From CAZHHM01 sp964532225 (GTDB lineage Bacteria > Margulisbacteria > WOR-1 > JAKLHX01), in contig CAZHHM010000007.1 in NCBI GenBank assembly GCA_964532225.1, positions 6,360-70,359 of the forward strand: a stretch of DNA of 64,000 nt, in the 5' to 3' direction. A model generated the notes under the pieces. That model was given only the letters and a program-made list of their open reading frames with translations. It was not told where the DNA came from and ran no database searches. Position numbers and translations under genes: made by a program. This document shows positions 56,985-64,000 of this stretch, one piece after another (positions within the stretch are counted from its first letter, which is position 1; every line of letters begins with the position of its first letter).

Positions 56985-58218
56985 GGCTGCTGACGTTATT
57001 GTCATAGGGGCAGGGCCTGCGGGGATGACCGCGGCGATCAGAGCTGCTGAGAGGGGAAAAAAGGTCCTCATACTTGAAAAGATGGACTCTCCCGGAAAGA
57101 AGCTCCTTCTTTGCGGGAATAAGCGCTGCAATGTCACCAATGCCGAGAAAGACCCGCATCTTTTTGTTTCTAACTATATGCAGAACCCGAAGTTCATGCT
57201 TTCGATGCTCCACAATTACTCAAATGCCGCTGTAATGGATTTTTTTGAAACAATGGGCGTTAAGCTCAAGGTCGAACCGGAGCAGAAAGTATTCCCAAAG
57301 AGCAATAAAGCAGAAGATGTTCTAAATGCGCTTTTGAAAAGATTAAAGGAACTTAATGTCAAGATCATATACTTATCGAGAGTTGAGGGTTTGAAAGTTG
57401 GAAAGTTGGAAGGTTCGAAAGTGGGAAAGATCGAAGGGGTTGTGGCGGACGGGAAAGAGTATTTATGCAATTCTGTTATCGTCGCGACGGGCGGTAAGAC
57501 AAAACAAAGGACAGGGTCGAGCGGGGACGGGTATGTTCTTGCGGAGTCGGTTGGGCATAAGATCATAGAACCCAGAAAATCACTTTATCCGTTCGAAGTC
57601 CTGGACAAGGACATATGCAGGAGGCTGGAGGGGATAACGGTCGATGCCGGCATCACTTTCAGGAACAACAGCGGGGTCCTTTTCAAAGAAAAAGGGGAGG
57701 TCATGTTCGCCGGTTTCGGGCTCACCGGCCCGGTGATGATAAATGCAAGTCTTGTTGTTTCAAGATCGCAGATGTCCGGGCTTACCATACTTCTCGACCT
57801 TTTCCACGGAAAGAACGCCGATGACGAGCTTTTGAACAACATTAAGCAGAATCCTAACAGGGATATTCTGAACATCCTGTCAGACCTGATGCCAAAGACG
57901 CTTGCCTCCGAGATCATGGCCCTGTCAAAAGTATCGCCTGACAAAAAGGCGAACCAGCTGACAAAAGAGGAGAGGGCCGCAATATCATCGACGGTATCGG
58001 CAATGCCGTTCAAGGTGACCAAATATGTATTGGTGAACAAATCGGTGGCTACGGACGGCGGAGTTGACCTTAAGGAGATCGACAACAAGACCCTTGAATC
58101 AAAATTCTGCAAAGGTCTTTATTTTGCGGGCGAACTGCTGGATGTGGTCGGTAAAACGGGCGGTTTTAACCTTCAGGTCGCCTGGTCGACCGGCTGGACG
58201 GCCGGAAATCATGCCTGA
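56977..58218 (+). CDS. HI0933/BaiN-like FAD-dependent oxidoreductase
   Basis: A 413-aa flavoprotein: VIVIGAGPAGMTAAIRAAERGKKVLILEK, GKKLLLCGNKRCNVTN (family signature), VIVATGGKTKQRTGSSGDGY, and a C-terminal GLYFAGELLDVVGKTGGFNLQVAWSTGW. Starts at GTG 56977, overlapping maf by 8 nt with a GGAG site. An extra KVGKLEGSKVGKIEG segment (DNA 57382-57437) looks repeat-derived. Substrate unknown. Confidence 0.93.
   Translation: MHKAADVIVIGAGPAGMTAAIRAAERGKKVLILEKMDSPGKKLLLCGNKRCNVTNAEKDPHLFVSNYMQNPKFMLSMLHNYSNAAVMDFFETMGVKLKVEPEQKVFPKSNKAEDVLNALLKRLKELNVKIIYLSRVEGLKVGKLEGSKVGKIEGVVADGKEYLCNSVIVATGGKTKQRTGSSGDGYVLAESVGHKIIEPRKSLYPFEVLDKDICRRLEGITVDAGITFRNNSGVLFKEKGEVMFAGFGLTGPVMINASLVVSRSQMSGLTILLDLFHGKNADDELLNNIKQNPNRDILNILSDLMPKTLASEIMALSKVSPDKKANQLTKEERAAISSTVSAMPFKVTKYVLVNKSVATDGGVDLKEIDNKTLESKFCKGLYFAGELLDVVGKTGGFNLQVAWSTGWTAGNHA
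57382..57437. repeat. Short GGAAAGTTGGAAGG-type repeat inside the HI0933-like gene
   Basis: Near-copies of TTGAAAGTTGGAAAGTTGGA and TCGAAAGTGGGAAAG encode KVGKLEGSKVGKIEG in frame, between two conserved parts of the FAD protein. The units resemble the spacer GGGAAAGTTGG at 59685. Confidence 0.6.
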
Positions 58219-58228
58219 TAATACATGA

Positions 58229-58234
58229 TATAAT
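58229..58234 (+). promoter_or_regulatory. Extended -10 promoter of the rubrerythrin gene
   Basis: TGA-TATAAT. The ribosome site AAGGAG starts about 8 nt downstream, so the leader would be only about 14 nt. Confidence 0.55.
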
Positions 58235-58254
58235 CCTCTATAAGGAGACAAGAA

Positions 58255-58800
58255 ATGGCAAATGAATGCAAATTTGACGCTCAAAACCTCGAAGCCGCGG
58301 CAAAAACGGCCATCGGCATGGAAGAAGAAGGCTACTCACTCTATACAGAAGCTGCCGGCAGGTCCAAGAACCCGCTAGGCAGGACGACGCTGCTCGCCAT
58401 CGCGGAAAAAGAGCTGATGCACAAAAGGGAGATCCAGAAATTCTACAACCACCTTACAGGTAAAGAGGTCAAAGAACTTCCGTCGGGCGAAAAGACAAAA
58501 CTTTCAGACTGTCTCAAAAGCGAAGTGCTTTCAGGCATAAAACAGGAGCTGAAGGCAGGGGCCGGCCTTGAATCCGACCTGTTAAAGACCTATGAGCTGG
58601 CAATGGAAATGGAAAAGAGCGGCTATGCCTTCTATTCCGATATCGCCGCAAAGACCGACGATCCTGCTGCCAAGAAACTGTTCGAATTCCTTGCAAAAGA
58701 AGAAAATTCGCATTACGAGATGTTCCAGGACACTTACCTTTACCTTAGCAATCCTTCGGAGTGGTTCAAAAAAGAGGAGAAGTGGCTGGTAGAAGGCTGA
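58255..58800 (+). CDS. Rubrerythrin/ferritin-like di-iron protein
   Basis: A 181-aa four-helix protein. Repeated di-iron half-sites are visible: AIGMEEEGYSLY with EKELMHKREI, and ELAMEMEKSGYAFY with EENSHYEMF. No rubredoxin domain follows. Such proteins detoxify peroxide or store iron in anaerobes. AAGGAG precedes the ATG. Confidence 0.9.
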   Translation: MANECKFDAQNLEAAAKTAIGMEEEGYSLYTEAAGRSKNPLGRTTLLAIAEKELMHKREIQKFYNHLTGKEVKELPSGEKTKLSDCLKSEVLSGIKQELKAGAGLESDLLKTYELAMEMEKSGYAFYSDIAAKTDDPAAKKLFEFLAKEENSHYEMFQDTYLYLSNPSEWFKKEEKWLVEG

Positions 58801-58818
58801 TCCTCCCCGCGAATTAAC

Positions 58819-59667
58819 ATGGGTAAGAACAGGCTTGATAATAAGTTCCTTTTGTTCTTCATTGCACTTGGCGTGGCTGCCGGTCTCTTCGTCGGCATCA
58901 AAGAGGGCATTATCGTTGAGCACAACAAAGTGAACTTTCTCGTTCTTGGCGTGGATACCCGCCAAGGCTGGAAGGCAAGGTCTGATTCAATAAACCTGTT
59001 TACTGTTGACTTTTCACGCTCAAGAGTGGGTATTTTATCCATACCCAGAGATACGCTCGTGGAAATCCCGGGACACGGCAAGGATAAGATCAACCATGCC
59101 CATATGTTCGGAGGTCCCGAGCTCACATGCGCTGCGGTCTCCAAGTTCCTGGGGATACGGGTCAACTACTATATCGAGGTCAACTTCCCGATGTTCGTCA
59201 ATCTTGTGAATGAGGTCGGGGGTATTACGCTCGACGTAGAAAAACCGCTGAGATATGACGATTCCGCTGCGGGGCTGCATATAAACCTGGCTCCGGGCGT
59301 CCAAACGCTCGACGGCTACAAAGCAATGGGGTATGTTAGGTTCAGGCATGACAATGCTAGCGACTGGGGCAGGATAGAAAGACAGCAGAAGTTCTTTGAG
59401 GCGCTGGGGAGACAGATGATTTCACCGGCAAATATCGTTAAGCTTCCGTTGCTTCTGACAACTGCTTCGTCGAACATAAGGACCAATCTGCCAGGCATCG
59501 TCTCAATGAAACTCGCAATGAGGCTGCCTGCGATATTCAACCACGGGACAGTGATCAAGGGCGTTATTCCCGGCAGCGATGCTCGTCTGCCTTACGGCTA
59601 CTATATGATGGTGGACGAAGAAGGTAAGAAAAAGGTCATCGACAGGGTGATGTTCGGGAGGGAGTAG
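58819..59667 (+). CDS. LytR-CpsA-Psr family cell-wall glycopolymer ligase
   Basis: A 282-aa protein. A short cytoplasmic start and one membrane helix (FLLFFIALGVAAGLFVGI) are followed by the LCP domain: LVLGVDTRQGWKARSDSINLFTVD, ILSIPRDTLVEIPGHGKDKINHAHMFGG, YIEVNFPMFVNLVNEVGGITLDV, and MGYVRFRHDNASDWGRIERQQKF. The conserved Asp/Arg residues for the pyrophosphate lipid are present. It attaches polymers to peptidoglycan or another acceptor. The stop lies at the edge of the repeat region at 59668. Confidence 0.93.
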   Translation: MGKNRLDNKFLLFFIALGVAAGLFVGIKEGIIVEHNKVNFLVLGVDTRQGWKARSDSINLFTVDFSRSRVGILSIPRDTLVEIPGHGKDKINHAHMFGGPELTCAAVSKFLGIRVNYYIEVNFPMFVNLVNEVGGITLDVEKPLRYDDSAAGLHINLAPGVQTLDGYKAMGYVRFRHDNASDWGRIERQQKFFEALGRQMISPANIVKLPLLLTTASSNIRTNLPGIVSMKLAMRLPAIFNHGTVIKGVIPGSDARLPYGYYMMVDEEGKKKVIDRVMFGRE

Positions 59668-59900
59668 GGAAGCAGGGAAGTGGGAAAGTTGGTTAGTCGG
59701 TTAGTTTGTTGGAGCTTTTAATACAATAGATACCTAACCAACTAACAAACTAACAAACTAACCAACTAACAAACNNNNNNNNNNNNNNNNNNNNNNNNNN
59801 NNNNNNNNNNNNNNNNNNNNNNNNNNNNNNNNNNNNNNNNNNNNNNNNNNNNNNNNNNNNNNNNNNNNNNNNNNAACCAACTAACAAACCAACCAACTTC
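59668..59900. repeat. GTTAGTTG-type palindromic element with assembly gap
   Basis: A left arm (GGGAAAGTTGGTTAGTCGGT), an AT-rich centre (GCTTTTAATACAATAGATAC), and a right arm of CTAACCAACTAACAAACTAA type that runs into 100 Ns and resumes after the gap, reaching the end of the kinase gene. Same design as copies A and C at 53046 and 54521. Confidence 0.8.
59775..59874. other. Assembly gap (100 N) in the palindromic element
   Basis: Exactly 100 Ns, so the true length is unknown. The 3' end of the kinase gene (60430) falls in or beside it. Confidence 0.95.
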
Positions 59901-60430
59901 TTCTCCAGCTCTTCTTTGCTTCCCTCGTTCGTAATGACCGCATCGGCTTTTTTCAGGCACTCAAACAACTGCTGCTTGGTCGGGTCCGAAGAGTTCTCTT
60001 TCTGCTCAATATCTATGAATTCCTGAAGTGACTTCTCAAATCCGACCCTTGCGCGTTTCTTTGCTCTTTCAAAACGGACATCGGCAGGGGCCGTCACGCC
60101 GATAAGGAAAAATCCGGGCAGCTTTTTTAGTTCCTCGATCTCATAAAGGTTCCTGATGCTGTCGATCACGGCCGGCTTGCCTGCTGTCAGCTTTGCGGCG
60201 ATCTTTTTTGCAAGGACCGAGGGGCCTTCCTCTTTTCTTAAAAGATTCCCGGAATGGATCAGGTTCTCCCTTGAGTGGTCAAGGCCAAGCTCGGTCGCTT
60301 TTTCCCTGACGATATCAGATAATGAATAATAAGCAAATCCTTTGGTTATCAGAATATCTGCAATAGTGCCCTTGCCTGCGGCATTAAGTCCGGTAAGACC
60401 GATCAGTTTCACTTTTTCGGAACTGGCCAT
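59875..60430 (-). CDS. UPF0200/AAA_18-type small nucleotide kinase (3' end in the gap)
   Basis: A P-loop kinase with about 185 residues visible: KLIGLTGLNAAGKGTIADILITKGFAYYSLSDIVREKATELGLD, LRKEEGPSVLAKKI, AVIDSIRNLYEIEEL, and ITNEGSKEELEKKL. This is the UPF0200 pattern, related to dephospho-CoA and cytidylate kinases; the substrate is unproven. I chose ATG 60430, 7 nt after TATAAT. The C-terminus runs into the GTTAGTTG element and its stop codon is not seen. Confidence 0.85.
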
Positions 60431-60437
60431 TTTCAAT

Positions 60438-60488
60438 ATTATAATCATATGCAACGACATTGACAACAGGGAACATATATTGTAAAAT
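60438..60488. promoter_or_regulatory. Divergent kinase and rpmG promoters sharing a -35 region
   Basis: Leftward: TTGTCA (60466-60461), 17 bp, TATAAT (60443-60438), then 7 nt to ATG 60430. Rightward: TTGACA (60460-60465), 17 bp, TAAAAT (60483-60488), toward rpmG. The two -35 hexamers are the two strands of one TTGACAA site, so the promoters cannot be occupied together. Confidence 0.8.
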
Positions 60489-60532
60489 CATGTTTGTCTG
60501 GTTTTGACCCTTTTATAGAAGGGAAAAAATCG

Positions 60533-60576
60533 CGCAAAATTTCCAAAAAAGGAATTGGAGATGGGGGGATTTTGCG
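60533..60576 (+). promoter_or_regulatory. Hairpin in the rpmG leader
   Basis: CGCAAAAT (60533-60540) pairs with ATTTTGCG (60569-60576), and TTCC/GGAA form a smaller inner stem. It lies in the roughly 100-nt leader of rpmG. The ATG is 19 nt downstream with a weak ribosome site. It could be a regulatory or ribosomal-protein-binding structure; function unknown. Confidence 0.4.
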
Positions 60577-60595
60577 TGCATAAAGGTTTTTAACA

Positions 60596-60745
60596 ATGAG
60601 AGAAATAATAACACTAAGCTGCACGGCCTGCAAAAGAAAGAACTATGCCAGTACGAGGAACAAGAGGCCTGGATCTGAAAAATTGGCCTTGAAAAAATAC
60701 TGCCCCGCCTGCAAAAAAAGGACCCAGCACAAGGAAGAAAAGTAG
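60596..60745 (+). CDS. rpmG: 50S ribosomal protein L33
   Basis: A 49-aa protein: MREIITLSCTACKRKNYASTRNKR, then KKYCPACKKRTQHKEEK. It is the zinc-ribbon (CxxC...CxxC) form of L33. The order rpmG-tRNA-Trp-secE-nusG-rplK is the classic bacterial arrangement. Confidence 0.95.
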   Translation: MREIITLSCTACKRKNYASTRNKRPGSEKLALKKYCPACKKRTQHKEEK

Positions 60746-60867
60746 GGACTGCTCCGCCCACCAGCGGCATTTCCTTAGGGAATCGATTTAAGATGGCTTG
60801 TGCATTTTTGCCGGATTTTTGACCGGTTTGGGATTTGGTTCTTGGGATTTGGGTTTTTTGCTTTTGT

Positions 60868-60940
<73 letters not shown>

Positions 60941-60964
60941 AATGGGATAGGGGAAAAGGAAGAG

Positions 60965-61195
60965 ATGGAAGGCAAGAGGTCTGAAAGCGATCTGATCGGC
61001 CGTACGAAGGAATATTTCAAGGAGACGATCGCCGAAACAAAGAAAGTAACCTGGCCGGACCGCAAATATTTAATGGCGGCGACAGCCATAATACTGGTGA
61101 TAGTTTTGATAAGTTCGATCTATGTCATGGCCATTGATTTCGGGTTCGCTAAAATATTCGAAGCGCTGACGCTAATTTTCAAACCGGGGATGTAA
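60965..61195 (+). CDS. secE: Preprotein translocase subunit SecE
   Basis: A 76-aa protein: the conserved amphipathic helix FKETIAETKKVTWPDRKYLM followed by a single membrane helix (ATAIILVIVLISSIYVMAI). Start at ATG 60965, with AAAGGAAG upstream. It ends directly at the nusG ATG. Confidence 0.95.
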   Translation: MEGKRSESDLIGRTKEYFKETIAETKKVTWPDRKYLMAATAIILVIVLISSIYVMAIDFGFAKIFEALTLIFKPGM

Positions 61196-62020
61196 ATGGA
61201 AAATATCGAACAGAACGGGCAGAATGCCGGGATCGAGGCTCAGGAAGTGACTCCAACGGAAGTTCCAGCTGAGAACATCTCTCAGACAACAGTAGAGCAG
61301 GGGTCCGAAGCTGCCCAGACAACTGAAACAGTGTCTGTAGCAGAGACAATAACAGATGAAGGACCTGCGGATGCCGCAGCAGAACTGCAGCAGACCGAAG
61401 GACAGATACAGACAGATGCGGTCAGTGAAAGCGCGGCAGTGTCCGAAGTGGCCGAAACACCGGTCGATGAGATGCCGGTCATTAAAGAACAGATCGAACC
61501 AAAATGGTATATAGTACAGGCCCTGACGGGTCAGGAGGACAGCGTAAGGGACAGAATAGAGAACACCCTTGATGAGCTGAACCTTAGGGACAGGGTTCTG
61601 AGGGTACTGGTCCCCGAAGAAGAAACTGTCGAGATAAAGGGCACGAAAAGGATCGAGAGAAAACGGAAAATGTACCCCGGGTACGTCTTTATCGAAATGA
61701 TGCTCGATGAGGATACCTGGTACAAGATCAGGAGCACGGCAGGGGTTGCCAGGTTCATAGGAGGCAAGACTTCTCCCCAGCCCGTTTCTGACAGGGAGAT
61801 GCAGAGGGTCCTTAAACAGCTCGGCATAAAAGAAAAAGAGATCACGGTCGAGTTCGAAGTGGGCGAGCCTATCAGGATCATAAGCGGTTCGTTCAGAGGT
61901 TACACGGGCTCGGTCTCCGAGATCAACGCTCCCAAATCGAAGTTGAAGGCCATGATCAACATATTCGGAAGGGATACATCGGTCGAGGTCGACTTCGACA
62001 GAGTAGAAAAGGTAATATAG
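61196..62020 (+). CDS. nusG: Transcription factor NusG with an N-terminal acidic extension
   Basis: A 274-aa protein, about 95 residues longer than usual. Residues 1-100 are low in complexity, rich in E/Q/T/A/V and with few basic residues. The normal NusG follows: KWYIVQALTGQEDSVRDRIENTL, MYPGYVFIEMMLDEDTWYKIRSTAGVARFIGG, and the KOW domain GEPIRIISGSFRGYTGSVSEIN. The extension is in the same frame from the only good start, so it is real rather than a wrong start call. A target for it is unknown. Confidence 0.95.
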   Translation: MENIEQNGQNAGIEAQEVTPTEVPAENISQTTVEQGSEAAQTTETVSVAETITDEGPADAAAELQQTEGQIQTDAVSESAAVSEVAETPVDEMPVIKEQIEPKWYIVQALTGQEDSVRDRIENTLDELNLRDRVLRVLVPEEETVEIKGTKRIERKRKMYPGYVFIEMMLDEDTWYKIRSTAGVARFIGGKTSPQPVSDREMQRVLKQLGIKEKEITVEFEVGEPIRIISGSFRGYTGSVSEINAPKSKLKAMINIFGRDTSVEVDFDRVEKVI

Positions 62021-62021
62021 A

Positions 62022-62447
62022 ATGGCAAAAAAACTTCTGACGAAAGTAAAGCTGCAGATACCGGCCGGAAAGGCCAATCCGGCGCCTCCCATAGGTCCGG
62101 CGCTCGGTCAGCACGGCGTGAACATTATGGAGTTCTGCAAGGCCTATAATGCTCAGACGGCCGACAAAGGCGATACAATCATACCGGTCGAGATATCGAT
62201 ATTCGAGGACAGGACTTTCACGTTCGTGCTCAAAACTCCTCCCGCAGCCGTGCTTATCAAAAAGGCTGCAGGGGTGGAAAAAGGTTCAAAAGAGGCAAGC
62301 AAGTCAAAGGTCGGGTCGATAACCAAGGCACAGCTCGAGGAGATCACAAAAGTGAAGCTTCCCGATCTGAACGCGAGGGACATCGAGGCAGGTTCCAGGA
62401 TAATCGCCGGGACCGCCAAGAACATGGGAATCGAGATAAAAGGATGA
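62022..62447 (+). CDS. rplK: 50S ribosomal protein L11
   Basis: A 141-aa protein: KLQIPAGKANPAPPIGPALGQHGVNIMEFCKAYN and a C-terminal RNA-binding half ending AGTAKNMGIEIKG. Typical in length. It starts one base after the nusG stop and overlaps rplA by 4 nt. Confidence 0.98.
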   Translation: MAKKLLTKVKLQIPAGKANPAPPIGPALGQHGVNIMEFCKAYNAQTADKGDTIIPVEISIFEDRTFTFVLKTPPAAVLIKKAAGVEKGSKEASKSKVGSITKAQLEEITKVKLPDLNARDIEAGSRIIAGTAKNMGIEIKG

Positions 62448-63151
62448 AACACGGTAAAAAGTTCAGGAATATTGCAAAGCTGGTCGATAGGAACATCAAA
62501 TACACGATAGCTGACGCGGTCGCACTTCTAAAGAAGACCAAGAACGCTAAATTCGATGAGACGGTAGATCTCGGGATCCACCTTGGCGTGGACCCAAAGA
62601 AGAGCGATCAGGGTGTCAGAGGCACCGTCTCTCTTCCGGGCGGTACGGGGAATACGGTAAAGATAGTCGTCCTTACAAAAGGCGAAAAATACAAAGAAGC
62701 TGAAGCAGCAGGCGCGGATTTCGTCGGCGCTGACGATCTGGTCGAAAAGATCAACGGTGGCTGGCTGGATTTCGATCTGGTGCTTGCCACTCCGGATGTT
62801 ATGCCGTCTGTCGGAAAGCTCGGTAAGGTCCTTGGTAAAAGGGGATTGATGCCGAACCCAAAGGCCGGGACCGTGACGAATGACATCGGCAAGGCCGTAA
62901 AAGAGTTCAAGGCCGGCAAGGTCGAATATAAGCTTGATAAATCGGCCAATATACATATGGGAGTAGGAAAGGTTTCCTTCTCCGAAAAAGCGCTGGAAGA
63001 CAACATCCTGGCCGTGCTTGATGCCATAAATAAGGCTAAGCCGCACGGGCTCAAAGGCATATTCTTCAAGTCGGCAACGGTCTCTACCACAATGGGGCCC
63101 GGCATTAAGCTGAACATGCAGAAAATATTCAAGGATTCTCTGGAGGCTTAA
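62444..63151 (+). CDS. rplA: 50S ribosomal protein L1
   Basis: A 235-aa protein: KFDETVDLGIHLGVDPKKSDQGVRGTVSLPGGTG, DVMPSVGKLGKVLGKRGLMPNPKAGTVT, and a C-terminal STTMGPGIKLN. Starts with an ATGA overlap of rplK. L1 often represses its own operon; no L1-site was identified here. Confidence 0.98.
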   Translation: MKHGKKFRNIAKLVDRNIKYTIADAVALLKKTKNAKFDETVDLGIHLGVDPKKSDQGVRGTVSLPGGTGNTVKIVVLTKGEKYKEAEAAGADFVGADDLVEKINGGWLDFDLVLATPDVMPSVGKLGKVLGKRGLMPNPKAGTVTNDIGKAVKEFKAGKVEYKLDKSANIHMGVGKVSFSEKALEDNILAVLDAINKAKPHGLKGIFFKSATVSTTMGPGIKLNMQKIFKDSLEA

Positions 63152-63153
63152 TA

Positions 63154-63693
63154 ATGAAAAAGGGAAGAACTGGCAAAGTACTCGAGAAAAAATCCGCAGC
63201 ACTGACCTCCGTTAAGGATCAGGTGGGAAAAGCGGCGATCATGATACTGACCGACCATAACAGCCTGACGGTATCACAGATGACCAAGCTCAGGAACAAG
63301 CTTTGGGACGGCAACGCGCAGTACCATGTCGTCAAGAACACGATCATGGGAAAGGCCCTTGAAGGGGAGCTGAAGGACCAGGTCGCTCCCATGCTTAACG
63401 GCCCGACATCGATAATATTCGGATACGGGGATGTTGTTTCTCCGGCAAAAGCGCTGAGCGCCTTCATAAAAGAGAACGAAAAGCCTGCCATAAAGTGCGG
63501 CGTGCTTGACGGCAAGTTCCTGTCTGTCGCGGACATCAAGAAGCTTGCGTCGCTGCCGAGCAGGGAAGTTCTCCTTGCGAAGGTGGTCGGAGGCATTCAG
63601 GCTCCGCTTTACGGGCTGGTCAACGTTCTGCAGGGACCGATCAGAAAACTGGTTTACGGACTTAAAGAGATCGAGAAAAAAAAGGGGGTGTAA
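63154..63693 (+). CDS. rplJ: 50S ribosomal protein L10
   Basis: A 179-aa protein: ILTDHNSLTVSQMTKLRNKL, YHVVKNTIMGKALEG, and a C-terminal helix that anchors L7/L12 dimers. It follows rplA after 2 nt, with only a short spacer, so no separate L10 leader is present. Confidence 0.97.
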   Translation: MKKGRTGKVLEKKSAALTSVKDQVGKAAIMILTDHNSLTVSQMTKLRNKLWDGNAQYHVVKNTIMGKALEGELKDQVAPMLNGPTSIIFGYGDVVSPAKALSAFIKENEKPAIKCGVLDGKFLSVADIKKLASLPSREVLLAKVVGGIQAPLYGLVNVLQGPIRKLVYGLKEIEKKKGV

Positions 63694-63699
63694 TTGAAA

Positions 63700-64000
63700 A
63701 TGGCTAAGATCGAAGAAATCATGACAGCGATAGAAGGACTTACGGTAGTCGAGCTTTCTGACCTCGTAAAATCCCTCGAAGACAGGTTCGGGGTGACCGC
63801 AGCGGCACCGGTAGCGGTGGCAGCGGTAGCGGGCGGAGGTGCTGCGGCAGCTGAGGAAGTAAAGGATGAGGTCGACGTTATCCTTACCAGCGTCGGAGAC
63901 AAGAAGATACAGGTTCTCAAAGTTGTAAGGGAACTGACCGGTCTCGGGCTCAAGGAAGCAAAGGACCTCGTTGATAACTGCCCGAAGCCTGTAAAGACGA
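63700..64000 (+). CDS. rplL: 50S ribosomal protein L7/L12, cut by the window end
   Basis: The first 100 residues are visible: KIEEIMTAIEGLTVVELSDLVKSLEDRFGVTAAAP, an Ala/Val-rich hinge, and the C-terminal domain VDVILTSVGDKKIQVLKVVRELTGLGLKEAKDLVDNCPK. The start is ATG 63700; a TTG at 63694 right after the rplJ stop is an alternative. The stop lies beyond the window. Confidence 0.97.
   Translation, partial: MAKIEEIMTAIEGLTVVELSDLVKSLEDRFGVTAAAPVAVAAVAGGGAAAAEEVKDEVDVILTSVGDKKIQVLKVVRELTGLGLKEAKDLVDNCPKPVKT

Overview
This 64-kb window, on a scaffold with two 100-N gaps, looks like a chromosomal segment of an uncultured, flagellated, probably diderm bacterium. The evidence is a flagellar export/switch operon, MurF, Rho, AccA/AccD, IspE, a matrixin-like and a LytR-type surface protein, and Por/FlgD-like C-terminal tails. 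I cannot place it reliably; a deep-branching candidate phylum (for example the Margulisbacteria/WOR-1 group) is a low-confidence guess.

Layout. 1-4.9 kb: arsenic operon (arsR, permease, arsC, acr3, arsM, CMD-family protein) ending in a pyruvate kinase that lacks its C-terminal domain. 4.9-7.7 kb: orphan methyltransferase, DUF4389 protein, tRNA-Gly, a repeat-rich spacer and a small orphan gene. 7.7-18 kb: a leftward flagellar operon fliK-flgD-flgE-fliM-fliN-fliO-fliP-fliQ-fliR-flhB-flhA-two unknowns-fliA. 18-25 kb: tRNA-Leu, murF, rho, an EF-hand/HExxH protein, and leuA behind a leucine-rich leader peptide and attenuator. 25-28.5 kb: a clearly AT-richer island with two metallo-beta-lactamase-fold proteins, two membrane proteins and the N-terminal stub of a type IIG restriction-modification enzyme. 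28.5-43.5 kb: housekeeping genes (two tRNA-Leu, accA/accD, rpsT, phosphate transport, ispE, PPi-type phosphofructokinase, hspR-hsp20-clpB, rnpB, rnhA, larB/larC). 43.5-55 kb: large orphan proteins interleaved with rarA, a lipid kinase and a repeat/cassette array. 55-64 kb: deoxyhypusine synthase-like protein, a DUF559 gene with inverted flanks, maf, an FAD protein, rubrerythrin, an LCP protein, a small kinase, then rpmG-tRNA-Trp-secE-nusG-rplK-rplA-rplJ-rplL (cut by the window end).

The most interesting signal joins distant parts of the window. Eight genes outside the flagellar operon carry the same promoter-like motif, TGAAAT...with GAAA-N15-nnCGATAn, which matches the sigma-28/SigD consensus (TAAA-N15-GCCGATAT) in sequence and spacing. 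A sigma-28-like gene lies in this window. Seven of the eight encode proteins with no Sec signal, mostly with S/T/R-rich N-termini, including a predicted metalloprotease, a PD-(D/E)XK-type nuclease, a methyltransferase and a Por-tail protein. I infer a flagellum-linked regulon, possibly of proteins exported through the flagellar type III apparatus.

Two further themes recur. First, start codons often lie 6-8 nt after a TATAAT box, so many transcripts look leaderless; rnpB, whose 5' end is fixed by its P1 stem, calibrates that spacing as the transcription start. Second, several families of short dispersed repeats occur, some inserted in frame inside conserved genes (leuA, ispE, an HI0933-like protein), and both assembly gaps fall in one of these repeat families.
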